Source of the DNA: Ridgeia piscesae
Lineage: Eukaryota > Annelida > Polychaeta > Sabellida > Siboglinidae
Direction: 5' to 3'
DNA: 64,000 nucleotides
Assembly (NCBI GenBank): GCA_025642075.2
Contig: JAODUO010001219.1
Coordinates: 1-64,000 of the forward strand
Below the pieces are notes generated by a model that was not told the DNA's origin, did no database searches, and was given only the letters and a program-made list of their open reading frames with translations. The translations under genes and the position numbers were made by a program. Below are positions 13,526-62,843 of the stretch, piece after piece (positions within the stretch are counted from its first letter, which is position 1; each line of letters begins with the position of its first letter).

Positions 13526-14579
13526 TACTACTGTAGCAAGTACATGTGGTCAAGTCAAGTGGTTGTCTTAATTGTGTAGTTGTGTCCTGTGATGTCTGCT
13601 ACAGATGCCTAACGGCAGGGATTACAGGAAACCAAACAAGCGAAGCACCTGTTGTCCAGCAAATGTCCATTTTTGTACGTTGACTAATAACTATTGGCTG
13701 GCGGAGGTCAATTACAAGGCATCATTATGCAAAGCCATCACAGAAAGCATGCGCATGGAGACCTTCACAGTGTGATGCCAAGGTGCTCATATATTTCTGT
13801 GTGGTTCATGCAAAAATATGCATTCATTATATCCTTCGTTTCTAAAGGTTTTTGTAATACAAAACAACAAAGACACTCGGCAGCACAGTAATTTACAGTC
13901 GTCTTTACTAGCACAACATTGCACTAAAATATCGTTGCAGTATACACATTAGCTAGACATCAAACGTAATACACGTGGAAAACAGTTGTGTACAATTCCT
14001 GCAGATGCTCATGCAATGGCCGCACCCACTTTAAGATATACTATACTTATTTGTGTTATTCACAAAGCTATATTAGACCAAATTCTCCTAAATTCATGAG
14101 GATTTAATTCATCAGAATGTCGGTAAGAAAGTAAAAACAAATATGAATGTGTAAAACATGATTTTGGGGGCCATGGAACACAGTGCAATCTTGCTGCCAA
14201 TAGTATTTCATTATTCATGCGACACGGCAAATAACAATTAATTTGATGAGCAGTGTAAAATTTGCCTAGACACCCCACATACACACATTTACATATTCAC
14301 ATCAGTAACACTACAACATGTATTCAGTAATGTAAACAACATATAAAATAACTGCATTCTTAATGTCTTCATTAGTTATATAGAAATCTAAAGAACAACC
14401 TGAAACTGGTACACAGGGCCTCGTATACCCTGCGGAACAGCCACTATTGCTGCATAATAAGTTATCCCTGTATTTGTTATGCAAATGTACATTGTCTTCA
14501 CTGTTCCACTGAGGATTTCAGTGCTGAACATCAACATCTCCATGTTGATGCTGGGTTGGTGTGACATGCCATCCATCTA
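13526..14579. other. 3' flank / probable 3'UTR of the DOT1L gene
   Basis: Lies downstream of the proposed DOT1L stop (minus strand). A poly(A) signal variant ATTAAA on the minus strand occurs at 14108-14103. The minus frame 14388-14576 (62 codons) starts just after an in-frame stop and is not phase-compatible with the last large DOT1L exon, so I treat it as UTR. Confidence 0.4.
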
Positions 14580-52595
<38,016 letters not shown>

Positions 52596-52898
52596 AATCC
52601 TTTCGTTCGCCCCTTTCTGCTCTCCTACCATAAAAGGTCGGTAATCCTGTTGAATTCAATCCATTTGTATCGATAAAATCCGTATCGAAAAAACCCAAAC
52701 CATCCACGAGGAAGCAGATGCACCACGTGACCTCGAATGTCAGACTCGTTTTCGTAAGTAGGTTAATTTGTCAGGCGGCGGGTTCGAAAGGTTAAAATGG
52801 CATCGCCAGCATGGCCATGTATTGACATCTCTTAACTACTGTGTTGTAAACCTCTTTTTTCTGGCGTAATTAATAGATTGATATTTAAGAACATTGCG
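52596..52898. promoter_or_regulatory. Probable bidirectional promoter between DOT1L and RAD54L
   Basis: 303 bp separate the two start codons, which point away from each other. The interval is richer in CpG than the neighbouring introns and carries an E-box-type CACGTGAC (CACGTG at 52724-52729). No TATA box is evident on either side. Shared regulation is inferred from geometry only. Confidence 0.6.
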
Positions 52899-52901
52899 AT
52901 G
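52899..52901 (+). CDS. RAD54L: RAD54L exon 1: start codon only
   Basis: ATG at 52899-52901 is followed directly by the donor GTAAGT. Exon 2 begins in phase with 'RRSLAPSQL', so M + RRSLAPS recreates the conserved RAD54 N-terminus. A single-codon coding exon 1 with 5'UTR is therefore likely. Confidence 0.8.
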
Positions 52902-55900
52902 GTAAGTTATCACAATTAACCTAATAGTTTCCAGTGACACCTACAGATGTGTTTATACCTTGATGAGTTTGGCGGGACAGTTGAATTACTTCGTTCAATC
53001 GTTGACGACGTCGGCTTGCTTTTTTAGTTTGATATTGTTTATTTTAGTCTTGGACTTGGTCTTGCCATCTTGGACGGAGCATGCCATACATTTTATGACA
53101 TATTCATAAAAAGTCAGCATTATACCAGGACACGGAACCTATGGTATGGCTGTGACCAGCCGTATTTTGTGAATTTTGAAGATATTTTGAGGAGCATTAT
53201 CTGAGTAAACAAACACCCAAGAAGCTCAGTCTCAGAACTGACGAAAGGGGCGATATTTTAGACTTAGTTTTACCTTCTCGACTCAACATGAAAACGGCCA
53301 ATCACTAGCAGTAGTTTAGAAATATGATCCTCATAACAATTTCCACCACAGAACTAGCCGGTCTGACCTGAGGAAATTATACAAATTAAACAGAAGGAAG
53401 TGGAGTTGTAATGTTGGCTGTTTCTGTCACTGAGCCTGAGGAATTATTATATAAATTAAAGTTTTTAAGCATGAAATTTCTACTCAATTTGACTTCAGTG
53501 TCTTCCTACATGAAGACCAGCATGATGGCTACACTAGTAATATAATCATATTTAGTAGAGTACTTTTTATATTAGCTGACCTCTTACTGATAACATTTAT
53601 TTACCTGTATTTTAAAATATTTATATATTTTAATTATGTTATTACTGTTTTTATTTATTTTTATTTTCTTAATTTTTTTAGGACCATATTGGAAATAAGT
53701 GTGCTATTTAATGTGTTATCCTCAGTAATATTATATACAACTGTATATGCTTATTCTTTATTTGCATCAAAACTATGTTTCATTGGCATGTATGTAATTT
53801 TTTACAAAATAAAATCAATCAGTAGTAGTAGTCCTACACATTACTACATAGGTGTCCTTCTCGCCACCCAAGTCTGCCATGAAATTCAACAAGCAACATG
53901 GATTGAGTCAGTCACCCTTCGGATACAGACAGAAACAAAGGAAGAACAACTCATTGTGACCTTCCTGTACCACCCACCACCAGCAACCAACCAAAACCAG
54001 ATGTCTATTTTTTCCATGAAGGTCAAAAACATTGCCCAACCCAACAGAAAGAATGTTGTGTGATTTGGAGTGGATCTAAATCTTTCTGATACCCATTGGG
54101 ATGCCAATAGTTTCCAGGGAAACAGATCCCAACATATTGTCAACCACATCATCCTGAATAAGATAAACAACCTTGGACAACATTACGCAAATCAAGAACC
54201 CAATAGAAACTTAGAAAGATGCTATTCTCGACATGTTCCTGACCAACAAATCAAACCTCACTACAAGAATCAATGTCATCCCAGGCCTGGGCAATCAGGA
54301 CAATATCCTTAACTGTATGGTAAGTTTTTGGTCACCCAATAGCATTGAAGGTAAAGTCAGCCCCAATGATTCATTGTTAGCATCTGGAAGAAGGCGAAAA
54401 TATCAAGTCCTCCACTTCCAAATTACTCCTATCAGACAACTCTGTTGAGCAAACATGCCATCCTCGAACGCCAGGGCTGTTTGCCAATTACCATGCACTA
54501 CCCAAGTGACCACAGCCAACTGCAACCTACCAGCCCATCTCACTCACACCCATCTACTGTTTGAATCATTGATCACCCATTACATCACCTTTACCAGTAC
54601 AGCATCATAACAGACATAAAACATGGATTCCACTAACAATTGTCCAGCGAGACACAGCTGACCCAAACCATTGACGTCCTGTCCTGACTTCAGATATAGA
54701 CAAAAGAGGTAAAACAGACACTTTTTGATTTCTCAAAAGCCTTTGACAAAGTGCCAAACAATGATTGCTTTTAAAACTGGACTAATAATAATGGCAATTT
54801 TCATAGCGCTGGTATCTGCCACGTGGTGGCGCTCATGGCGCTTTTACATCTTTGTGTTCATCAAAAACAGATAAAACATCATACTAAAACAATACTATTA
54901 ATGTTAATAAACCGACATGTTAGGCTTAAAAAGATAACAACGGTGTATGCGAGGTAAGACCCAATACTGGGTCTGTAACTTTCTCTGCTCGAATCCAGTT
55001 ATTAAGTATCGAGGATTTGAGGGCGTGAATACATAAATGAACGTTTACTCAAAGCATTGGCACTGGTTCTAACACTAACTAATGCAATGCTGCAATGGAT
55101 AGACCTTCGGACACTCGACTAAGAAATCCCAGGTTCAAATACTGTGCTGCCATGTTAAACCTTGGGCAAGTTTTTCAATTTCCAGTTCACTCAGCTGTAT
55201 TAATGAGTACTTAGCTACAGACAGTTGTGGATAATTGTGGACGGAGAATCTGCTTGTTTTCGATTGAACATATCTGTCAAGAAATAAAGTGTAAAGCACT
55301 TCGAGCAGTCCTGAGGATAGGATACTGCGCTGTATAAGAACTTATGTTATTAATGGATTTTGTGTTTGTTATGTCTACAGTTTTTTGGTTTATAGAGACG
55401 AAGTCTAGCACCAAGCCAACTGACCCAAGTTAACTCAACGCCAAAGAGAAAGTATGGAAATGAAGACAGAAATCAAGCCGTATGCACGGTTGGTTTATTT
55501 CTCTTAATTGTGAATGCCATTTGCAAGAACGTAACTATGAAAGGGTTCAGTTTTAAAGTTAAGGTAAACACCTATCCTGGCATTAAAGTAATAAAAGCTG
55601 TCATCAAAGTAATAAAAGCTGTAAAGGTTACTTGAAATTCGTTGTCCCCTCACACATACAAATTGGGGTATCATTACGATGTAAACGTTTTATAATATTT
55701 GGAACAACTGTGTCAGAAACTCTACATAAAATTAACCAAATGTTTCAAAACATGGTCTACGAGGTATTTAACACAAGAATTGTATCGGGTCTGTTTCAAC
55801 AATAATCAATATTTTACACATGCATATCATGAACCAGGTTGTTTTTGTCAAAACAACATTGACTGTTGATGTACCAGGGGGTAACTCCATTTCAGGAGAA

Positions 55901-58900
55901 GAGCAAGAGAAAGCTGCCGAAGAGTGACTTGGTGTCACCATCACGGTTTCTGTCACCATATCGCAAGCCACTTGAGGCAATTGTCAATGAACCAGCCACC
56001 CCTCATCACGTGTCTCATGTAAGTCTTCTTCAGAAAAAACCCTATGAGTATCAACTATGTAATCATTCACACGAACATCCAATACACATACACATCCTCT
56101 TAGGCTGGTGGCGGTGGTGTTGAAGTGTGCATGCATATGCAATCCCATCATGTTCTCTTTGTGGAAAAGTAGTTCCGCTTGTAGGGTAGCAGTTGTGCTT
56201 GAAATCAAATTGTTGTGATACATTTTGTAAAAGATCCAACACTATCCCACCCTCTACTTGGGAAATCTCAACCATTACCCACCTCGTCAACCAGAAAAAC
56301 CCACAAAGCCCTCTATCCAACCCTCAACCAGGTATATTTCCAACTACATGTAAATACTACCGCCTAGACATGAACAAATTGTTTACTTTCTTGTGTCTGA
56401 CCCACTTAAAACATCAGAACTCCACAAGAACATCTCAAAAACAACCTAGATATCTAGAATAATAAACATAATCCTTAGAAAACATCTTAGTATTATTATC
56501 CTTGTATTGCTAATGATTTTATCAACAACAAACCTTGATAGATAACAAAGACAATATTAATTTGCTTTAGTCATTTAGACCATTGTCCAGCATTAGCCAG
56601 TCAACAACAGTGTTCACTGGTTAAACCGGTGGGTCACAAAGTGGGTAAGTATATTCTCAGGTGTATGTCTGCCATTGTCTGGGAACCCTGGCTTACACCA
56701 CTCTTGGTACACAATAATTATTTTTAAAAAGCGAATTTGTTTTGCACATTTGCAGAACTTAGATAAGACACACAATATTTTAACATGATACTTGATAACT
56801 ATTTTTATATTAAATTATGTAAGCTGACATGATTTTCTACAAGGAAATATGAGTGAAAATATTATCGTAGACACATATTAGCAGCTGGTGTAAGAAATTA
56901 TATTTTCAGGAAGAACTTATCAAGAAGATACTCTCAAGACCCTTCAAGATTCCAATACCAAATTATAAAGGTGAGTTTTAATGACACATCACTACCAACG
57001 ATGCGCTACCTCTGGAGTGGAAACTAAGAACTTTGTCTTAATCAGGTGTAAATCCAGTTGCATAACTTTGCTATAGTTGTAATTGGTTACATACAGATAC
57101 TGTAATCCCAATCAATCCTGTTTTTGATGATTATCTTATGCAATTCAATTGAAACAATTACATAAATTACAAAGTTTTCAAATTTCAAACACTATCTAAA
57201 AACATATGTTCCACACACAAAATTTCAATCACCAAAATGGAAACCATTTACAAGGGTTCCACACATTTTTAAGGAGTGGACCAACAATTGACCAAAAACT
57301 TTTAATTGGGTAAGACATAGAATTAGCATCATTGATACGCACATCATTTTACTGCAGATTATCCCCAGGACTTCAATTGTTCTTCTCTGCAACCATTTTG
57401 AATGGCAACGGTTTGATATCGAAACTTCTGCAGCTTTACAAACTTTATTAATCAGCTTTTGCACCATATTCAAACTATTCAAATGTCACAACTTGAGCGT
57501 CAGAACCCAAAACTGAACTCGGAAGTCATTACCTTCCAGCTAGCTGAGCAATCAAGCTGGCCCTGTAATCTCATCGAGGGAAGTCAAACAAACAACTCTA
57601 TCATAGAACATGTCCAGTTACTGTTCTTGACCATTTCGTATTACAGCGGGTCTCGCGGGCCAAATTTGGGCCAGGGTTTGGGGAACATTGCCATATACAA
57701 TATCCAAAGCCTAGAATGTGAAACCTGTGTCATTAAGCTAACATAGCTAATGAACTAGACAGCTATATGACTGATCATGATTTGTCACAAGTAACTAAGT
57801 ATATTACAGATAATATAAAAGAAAAAATCACAACTAATATACAAATGTTTTATTATCTGTGTTACATTATTATAAAGTAATTTATTGCCAACTCTTTTAC
57901 ACTATTTTGCTACATTAGTTTATTTAGCGGTTTCATTCAGTTTATGTAGTTTTATGTAAAGTGACAAAGAACATCATATTTTAGGTTGATTCCTATTGCT
58001 ATACTATTATTGTTAAGAAATAATATGATCTGTATTGATGTCATGTTTGTAGGTGCATTGGCCTCACGAGCACTCGGCATCCGCAGACAGGGATCTCGGC
58101 AGCCCCTGCACGACCCCTATGAGGAGGGTGCACTAGTGCTCTATGCCCCGCCAGAACGCAGTGCTCATGACCTCCTCAAGCAGGAACTGTTAGTTGCTTT
58201 CATTTAGTCTTCGGCTATGATTTCTAACATATTTAACTTTAAATAAATAGCAGATATCCTGAAAGTTACAATACCTATAAGATAATATTACTTCTGCCAT
58301 CTGATCTCAGGCAAACTTTCGGGGTTCGGTTATGATTCCAGGATGGAGATTAACACTTTTTTTTCATTTGAAATCCCAATGGATAAACTGGTTACAGATA
58401 ATGGTCTTTCCACTGATGTCTACAAGTTCACCTAATAAATTATAGTCTCAGGCAGTATAGTCAGTCATCAAGAAATGTGTTTATTATGTATACTTGTTTA
58501 GTATGATGCAGCAAATTATAGATGGTAAAATTGGTAAGTGTAACCTGTAAGACATGCATGTGTTGCCAGGGAGAGCCTGCCAGTCCATGTCGTAGTTGAC
58601 CCAGCCTTGACCAGAGTGCTTCGGCCCCACCAGAGAGAGGTAGGCAGACACTGCACTGTTACACATGGGACAGGGGGTGGGCGTGCATGTACGTGCGTAC
58701 ATACATCCATATGAGTGTGTGTTTGACCATAGGTGTGTGTGTTTATGTATGAATGCCTTTCAGGTTTTGATAGGTAATGCTGAATTGTGTTCAAAGTTGT
58801 AAAGTTTATGTACGATTGGTGACGCTATATATATATATATATATATACATATATATGTTGTAGGGTGTCAAGTTCATGTATGACTGCGTCACTGGACAAC

Positions 58901-60504
58901 AAATTGAGAACAATTTTGGCTGCATCATGGCCGATGAAATGGTGGGTACAGTTGTCATGTATAATTACAATTTTGGCTGCATCATGGCCGATGAAATGGT
59001 GGGTACAGTTGTCATGTATAATTACAATTTTGGCTGCATCATGGCAGATGAAATGGTGGGTACAGTTGTCATGTATAATTACAATTTTGGCTGCATCATG
59101 GCCGATGAAATGGTGGGTACAGTTGTCATGTATAATTACAATTTTGGCTGCATCATGGCCGATGAAATGGTGGGTACAGTTGTCATGTATAATTACAATT
59201 TTGGCTGCATCATGGCCGATGAAATGGTGGGTACAGTCGTCATGTATAATTACAATTTTGGCTGCATCATGGCCGATGAAATGGTGGGTACAGTTGTCAT
59301 GTATAATTACAATTTTGGCTGCATCATGGCCGATGAAATGGTGGGTACAGTTGTCATGTATCATTATTTTCTTTTTTTCAAAATATCTGCGTGTATTCAT
59401 GCAAGCAATAAGAAGCTTAATTTCAGTGTGCGACGAATTGTTTTCTTATGCAATGAAGACAGTTTCTTGGCAAGTTCTATGGTTTCAGTACAGTAATGAT
59501 ATGGTTTAGCGTATTTATTTAAAGTTTACTGATGCCCCAAACACAGCCTCATGCCATTTATACATGTGGTAAAGAAATAGCTCTACAATTGTTAAAATAA
59601 TTATTACTAAGCTACATGAATGAGTGGGAGACCCCAAAATCCTGGCCAGTTCAAACACGGGTACCTTCTAACAGCTCTCCTGTAGATAAAACAACATATG
59701 CAAGTTGCATCTCATGCTGACAGCATCTTCATCAGGTGGTAGGATCCTTTCACAGCTGTGTTCATCCTTTATGCCGTGTATTACAAGTCACTTTCAGCAA
59801 CTGGAAGAGGTCGGTGTTGCTTCCTTTTTACAATCTGTTGCATGTCTTGTTCAACCCGTAGATATCTGTACAGACATTATGCAAGACATGATGATGTCAA
59901 TATAAAGGACTTCCACATATCTGTAGTAACATATATTCATGACACGGTCCTGCATTCAGGATGTTACATGTATTTGCATCTCTGTGTACATTGTTATCAT
60001 TTGTATATTGTAGGGTCTTGGCAAGACGTTGCAGTGTATTGCCCTTTTGTGGACACTACTGGTATGTCAAACTTATAGACACCACTTATAGATGCCATAA
60101 TACATTATTAGAATCATACAGCTTTATAAAATGCTATGCGTTCAAATTTAAACAGGAGTTAGGTTGCATTTCTACTAGCAAAAACCCCTATAAATCTCTA
60201 AAAGATGTCTCAGATAAACTGCCTAAATGCATTTATTGTCACAAATTGTTGTGAAAAAGTATATTAAAACAATCCTAGTTGTACAGTTTCTCAGAGCCAC
60301 CATTTTGTAACCTTTAGTACCATGATCATTCACACTAGTCTAGGAAGAAATTCATGGCTTCTCAGTGTATTTGCACAATTTCTTCCACTGAGAGTAACAT
60401 TAATTTATCCTGATCATAACTTCCTGATTATAATGCTTTTACTTTATGTGTATACAACATGAGCATATATGCCTAGTAGTACATGCACACACAAACACAC
60501 ACAT

Positions 60505-60592
<88 letters not shown>

Positions 60593-60992
60593 AGGTTTAC
60601 CAAAGTAGTAGAGATTGGCGTTGATATCCCGTTGTGTTTTTTCTTCTTATTTTACTTTGTTGCTGTCATTAGCGCCAAAGCCCCGACGCCAAGCCGATGA
60701 TTGACAAAGCTGTCATAGTGTCCCCCAGTAGCCTTGTCAAGGTTGGTCTTGCTCTGCTGAAATGAGAATATTTTTGTATGAAACAATTTGATGTATTTGT
60801 TTGTTATATTGTACATGTTAACTATGAATAAAAAGGATAAGCATTCAGATTTAAATATCAACCATGTGCAATATTTTTCCTACAGTAACTTCACTGTGTT
60901 TCCTAGTAATAAGACATGAATCAATAAAAAATATAGTTGATCTTACACTTAATATAACATTTGTATTATTTATGTTGCATATGTGTATAAAC

Positions 60993-61043
<51 letters not shown>

Positions 61044-61179
61044 CAGTTTAATGTCCCTTAGCATTGGATGTTAGTAAATATTCAATATAATCTTTATCTG
61101 TAGCTTATTTTATTCTGTCTAGCTTTTCAGCGTTTTTGGTAAACATTGCTTTATTATTTTATTCTTGCTCTCTCTCTCT

Positions 61180-61257
<78 letters not shown>

Positions 61258-62364
61258 TGTATGTGTGTATCTGCTCTCTGATTTAGAATTGGTTCAATGA
61301 AATCAAAAAGTGGTTAGGAATCCGAGTAAACAGCCTGACCATTGACTCTGGATCAAAAACACAAATTGACACAGACCTGCGTAAGTCATAAGCTTCTGTT
61401 TTGTTACAACAGGTTACACTATAATTGGCTACGCACATAATGTGTAATGTTCTCTAATGTTGCATGTGTAATAACATATTTTGCACCTGAATCCTTGAAG
61501 CTGTATGTTATTTCTTACAGGAGTAAGCAATGGGTGTAAAAGAAAGTGACAAACATATAATAATGCAGACTTTACAAATTACATCATATCAGACAGGATG
61601 CTAATGTAGAGATTCCAATCTATGGTGCTGATGATTGAACTTGTGTTAACACATTGCAAACTTGTCACTTCAAAACCCACAAATGTTGACACATTTGTTA
61701 TATGCAAAGAGATGTCATTGCGAGACTGACTGAAAACAATCCAGACTATAATTAATCTGGGTGTGTTTATTTTTACAGAGCAGTTTATGCAGCAAAAAGG
61801 ACGAAGAATCCCCAGCCCAGTTCTTATTATTTCGTACGAGACATTCCGACATCACGCTGCCACTCTGCACCGGGGCACTGTGGGATTGTTGATCTGCGAT
61901 GAGGTACGGTGCACTGGAAATGATGATCTGTGACTGTATTGAGGAAGTACCTTTCAAGGTGTTGTAACCAGTCAGAATCCTGCACGTTTCAGTCATCGTA
62001 TAAATGACTAATTCATGTTAACATTAAGTTAGTTCTTGTTATTAGAACGCTGTGCTATCAAAAACAGACTAACATGTGTGTTAGGAATACAACAATGTGT
62101 TAAGGGTCATCGACTGAAGAACTCTGAGAACCAGACGTATGAGGCCCTGAATGAGTTGAGAGCGGAGAGACGTGTGTTGTTGTCGGGGACACCCATACAG
62201 AACGATCTGCTCGAGTACTATAGTCTTGTGCACTTTGTCAACAGAGACCTGCTCGGTGAGTAGGACAACGGTCGAGGTGCATCAACAGAAATTGTTCATG
62301 TAACTCAATTGTTTATATTGGAGAAAAAAAGTCATATAACTCAATATTATATATATATATATTA

Positions 62365-62445
<81 letters not shown>

Positions 62446-62843
62446 ATTAATGAAACTATATATATATATATTATATGCATATATATATTATGTGTATATA
62501 CAGTGAAATCTATCCATAATAGTATCGGTATTGGACTACCAATCATTACGCGGGTACTCAATGATTACGTTGATAGTCACTAGTTGATACTGTCATGAAT
62601 GATACAACCCTAGAGTTTACAGTAGTAATATACTACACAACTTGCCAGTGTTTATAAGTGCCTATATGTAAAATGTTTGTTAATGTACACATGTTTGTTG
62701 CAAGTGTGTATCAACAGTGTGTTGTGTCTGCACTAGGCACTGCGCAGGAGTTCAAGCGTAAGTTTGAGACGCCCATCATGCGAGGGCGCGACGCAGCTGC
62801 TACAGATAATGAACATCGAAAGGGTGAAGAGAAATTACAGGAG
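52899..62843 (+). CDS. RAD54L: RAD54L, DNA-repair translocase (5' part; runs off the window)
   Basis: Swi2/Snf2-family ATPase that works with RAD51 in homologous recombination in the nucleus, remodelling DNA and promoting strand invasion. Thirteen exons give 389 codons, about half the usual 750. Visible: N-terminal RAD51-interaction region ('[13 protein letters not shown]', '[13 protein letters not shown]', '[12 protein letters not shown]'), then the first RecA lobe with '[15 protein letters not shown]', Walker A '[14 protein letters not shown]', motif Ia '[12 protein letters not shown]', '[10 protein letters not shown]', Walker B '[15 protein letters not shown]', motif III '[15 protein letters not shown]' and '[18 protein letters not shown]'. 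All motifs expected up to that point are present. The second lobe and C-terminus lie beyond 64000. The exon carrying 'IMADEM' runs into a 57-bp minisatellite. Confidence 0.97.
53205..54780 (+). mobile_element. Degenerate LINE remnants in RAD54L intron 1
   Basis: Fragments of a CR1/Jockey-like LINE with many stops. An endonuclease-like segment is at 53840-54200 ('[14 protein letters not shown]', '[14 protein letters not shown]'). A reverse-transcriptase start is at about 54650-54760 ('[13 protein letters not shown]'). A separate piece near 53220-53290 reads '[11 protein letters not shown]'. Gaps and order show at least two damaged insertions. Confidence 0.75.
55080..55350 (+). mobile_element. 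tRNA-derived SINE
   Basis: The head resembles a tRNA gene, with an A-box-like 'TGCAATGGATAGA' at about 55090 and a B box 'GGTTCAAATAC' at about 55132. The tail 'GTAAAGCACTTCGAGCA' + 'GATACTGCGCTGTATAAGAAC' recurs inverted at 24161-24230, showing a dispersed family. RAD54L intron 1. Confidence 0.82.
55396..55479 (+). CDS. RAD54L: RAD54L exon 2
   Basis: 84 bp, phase 0/0, acceptor 'TTTATAG|AGACGA'. Encodes '[19 protein letters not shown]' then 'YGNEDRNQA'. The donor GCC|GTATGC is chosen because it aligns to the human 'EDWQPGLVTP' junction; the alternative ACG|GTTGGT 9 bp further is also in phase. Confidence 0.88.
55878..56018 (+). CDS. RAD54L: RAD54L exon 3
   Basis: 141 bp, phase 0/0, acceptor 'GATGTACCAG|GGG', donor 'TCTCAT|GTAAGT'. 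Encodes '[19 protein letters not shown]' and '[18 protein letters not shown]', matching human 'CFLSPFRKPLSQLTNQP'. Confidence 0.95.
56910..56970 (+). CDS. RAD54L: RAD54L exon 4
   Basis: 61 bp, acceptor 'ATATTTTCAG|GAA', donor 'TATAAAG|GTGAGT'. Encodes '[20 protein letters not shown]', matching human 'EAFIRSILSKPFKVPIPNY'. Confidence 0.97.
56971..58052 (+). other. RAD54L intron 4, nothing recognised
   Basis: About 1.1 kb, AT-rich, no exon or named repeat seen. Confidence 0.65.
58053..58188 (+). CDS. RAD54L: RAD54L exon 5
   Basis: 136 bp, acceptor 'ATGTTTGTAG|GTG', donor 'GGAACT|GTTAGT'. Encodes '[19 protein letters not shown]' and '[17 protein letters not shown]', matching human 'SRALGLKRAGVRRALHDPL' and 'ALVLYEPPPLSAHDQLK'. 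Confidence 0.97.
58570..58639 (+). CDS. RAD54L: RAD54L exon 6
   Basis: 70 bp, acceptor 'TGTTGCCAG|G', donor 'AGAGAG|GTAGGC'. Encodes '[20 protein letters not shown]' and 'QRE', containing the Q-motif-like 'LRPHQREG' with the next exon. Confidence 0.97.
58864..58941 (+). CDS. RAD54L: RAD54L exon 7 (up to the Walker A border)
   Basis: 78 bp, phase 0/0, acceptor 'ATGTTGTAG|GGT', donor 'GAAATG|GTGGGT'. Encodes '[17 protein letters not shown]' and 'FGCIMADEM'; exon 8 adds 'GLGKT' to complete Walker A. Its last 31 bp and its donor form the unit of a tandem array that follows directly. Confidence 0.97.
58911..59361 (+). repeat. 57-bp minisatellite containing the RAD54L exon 7 end and splice donor, 8 copies
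   Basis: The unit is the last 31 bp of exon 7 ('CAATTTTGGCTGCATCATGG' to 'GATGAAATG') plus the first 26 bp of the intron ('GTGGGTACAGTTGTCATG' to 'TTA'). Eight copies, nearly identical; copy 3 has CAGATG for CCGATG and copy 6 GTCGTC for GTTGTC. Every copy has its own GTGGGT donor. The exon reading frame stays open through the whole array, each copy adding 19 residues ending in 'IMADEM', because 57 is a multiple of 3 and the unit has no stop. Confidence 0.97.
60014..60061 (+). CDS. RAD54L: RAD54L exon 8 (Walker A)
   Basis: 48 bp, phase 0/0, acceptor 'GTATATTGTAG|GGT', donor 'CTACTG|GTATGT'. Encodes '[16 protein letters not shown]', with the phosphate-binding lysine. Confidence 0.98.
60485..60590. 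repeat. (CA)n microsatellite, RAD54L intron 8
   Basis: About 45 uninterrupted CA units after a short imperfect start. Confidence 0.97.
60673..60741 (+). CDS. RAD54L: RAD54L exon 9
   Basis: 69 bp, phase 0/0, acceptor 'GTCATTAG|CGC', donor 'GTCAAG|GTTGGT'. Encodes '[20 protein letters not shown]' and 'LVK', matching human '[20 protein letters not shown]'. Confidence 0.97.
60998..61040. repeat. (TA)n microsatellite, RAD54L intron 9
   Basis: Alternating TA with one interruption. Confidence 0.93.
61165..61254. repeat. (TC)n-(TA)n compound microsatellite just upstream of RAD54L exon 10
   Basis: CT-rich run to about 61216, then TA to about 61254, ending about 33 bp before the exon 10 acceptor. 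Confidence 0.95.
61287..61380 (+). CDS. RAD54L: RAD54L exon 10
   Basis: 94 bp, acceptor 'CTGATTTAG|AAT', donor 'GACCTGC|GTAAGT'. Encodes '[20 protein letters not shown]' and '[11 protein letters not shown]', matching human '[20 protein letters not shown]'. Confidence 0.97.
61779..61903 (+). CDS. RAD54L: RAD54L exon 11 (Walker B start)
   Basis: 125 bp, acceptor 'TTATTTTTACAG|AG', donor 'GATGAG|GTACGG'. Encodes '[20 protein letters not shown]' and '[10 protein letters not shown]'; exon 12 completes 'DEGH'. Confidence 0.97.
62105..62255 (+). CDS. RAD54L: RAD54L exon 12 (motifs II-III)
   Basis: 151 bp, acceptor 'ATGTGTTAAG|GGT', donor 'CTGCTCG|GTGAGT'. Encodes '[18 protein letters not shown]' and '[20 protein letters not shown]'. 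Confidence 0.97.
62346..62490. repeat. (TA)n-rich low-complexity tract, RAD54L intron 12
   Basis: Long alternating TA with short interruptions. Confidence 0.95.
62737..62843 (+). CDS. RAD54L: RAD54L exon 13 (last exon in the window)
   Basis: 107 bp, acceptor 'CTGCACTAG|GC', donor 'CAGGAG|GTGAGA'. Encodes '[20 protein letters not shown]' and '[16 protein letters not shown]', matching human '[20 protein letters not shown]'. The next exon, expected to start near 'LTSIVNRCLIRR', is not found before 64000. Confidence 0.97.

Noticed and set aside
14388..14576. Minus frame of 62 codons as the last DOT1L exon
   Set aside because: Its frame does not match the phase 1 end of exon 22 at any nearby AG, and a stop lies directly before its ATG.
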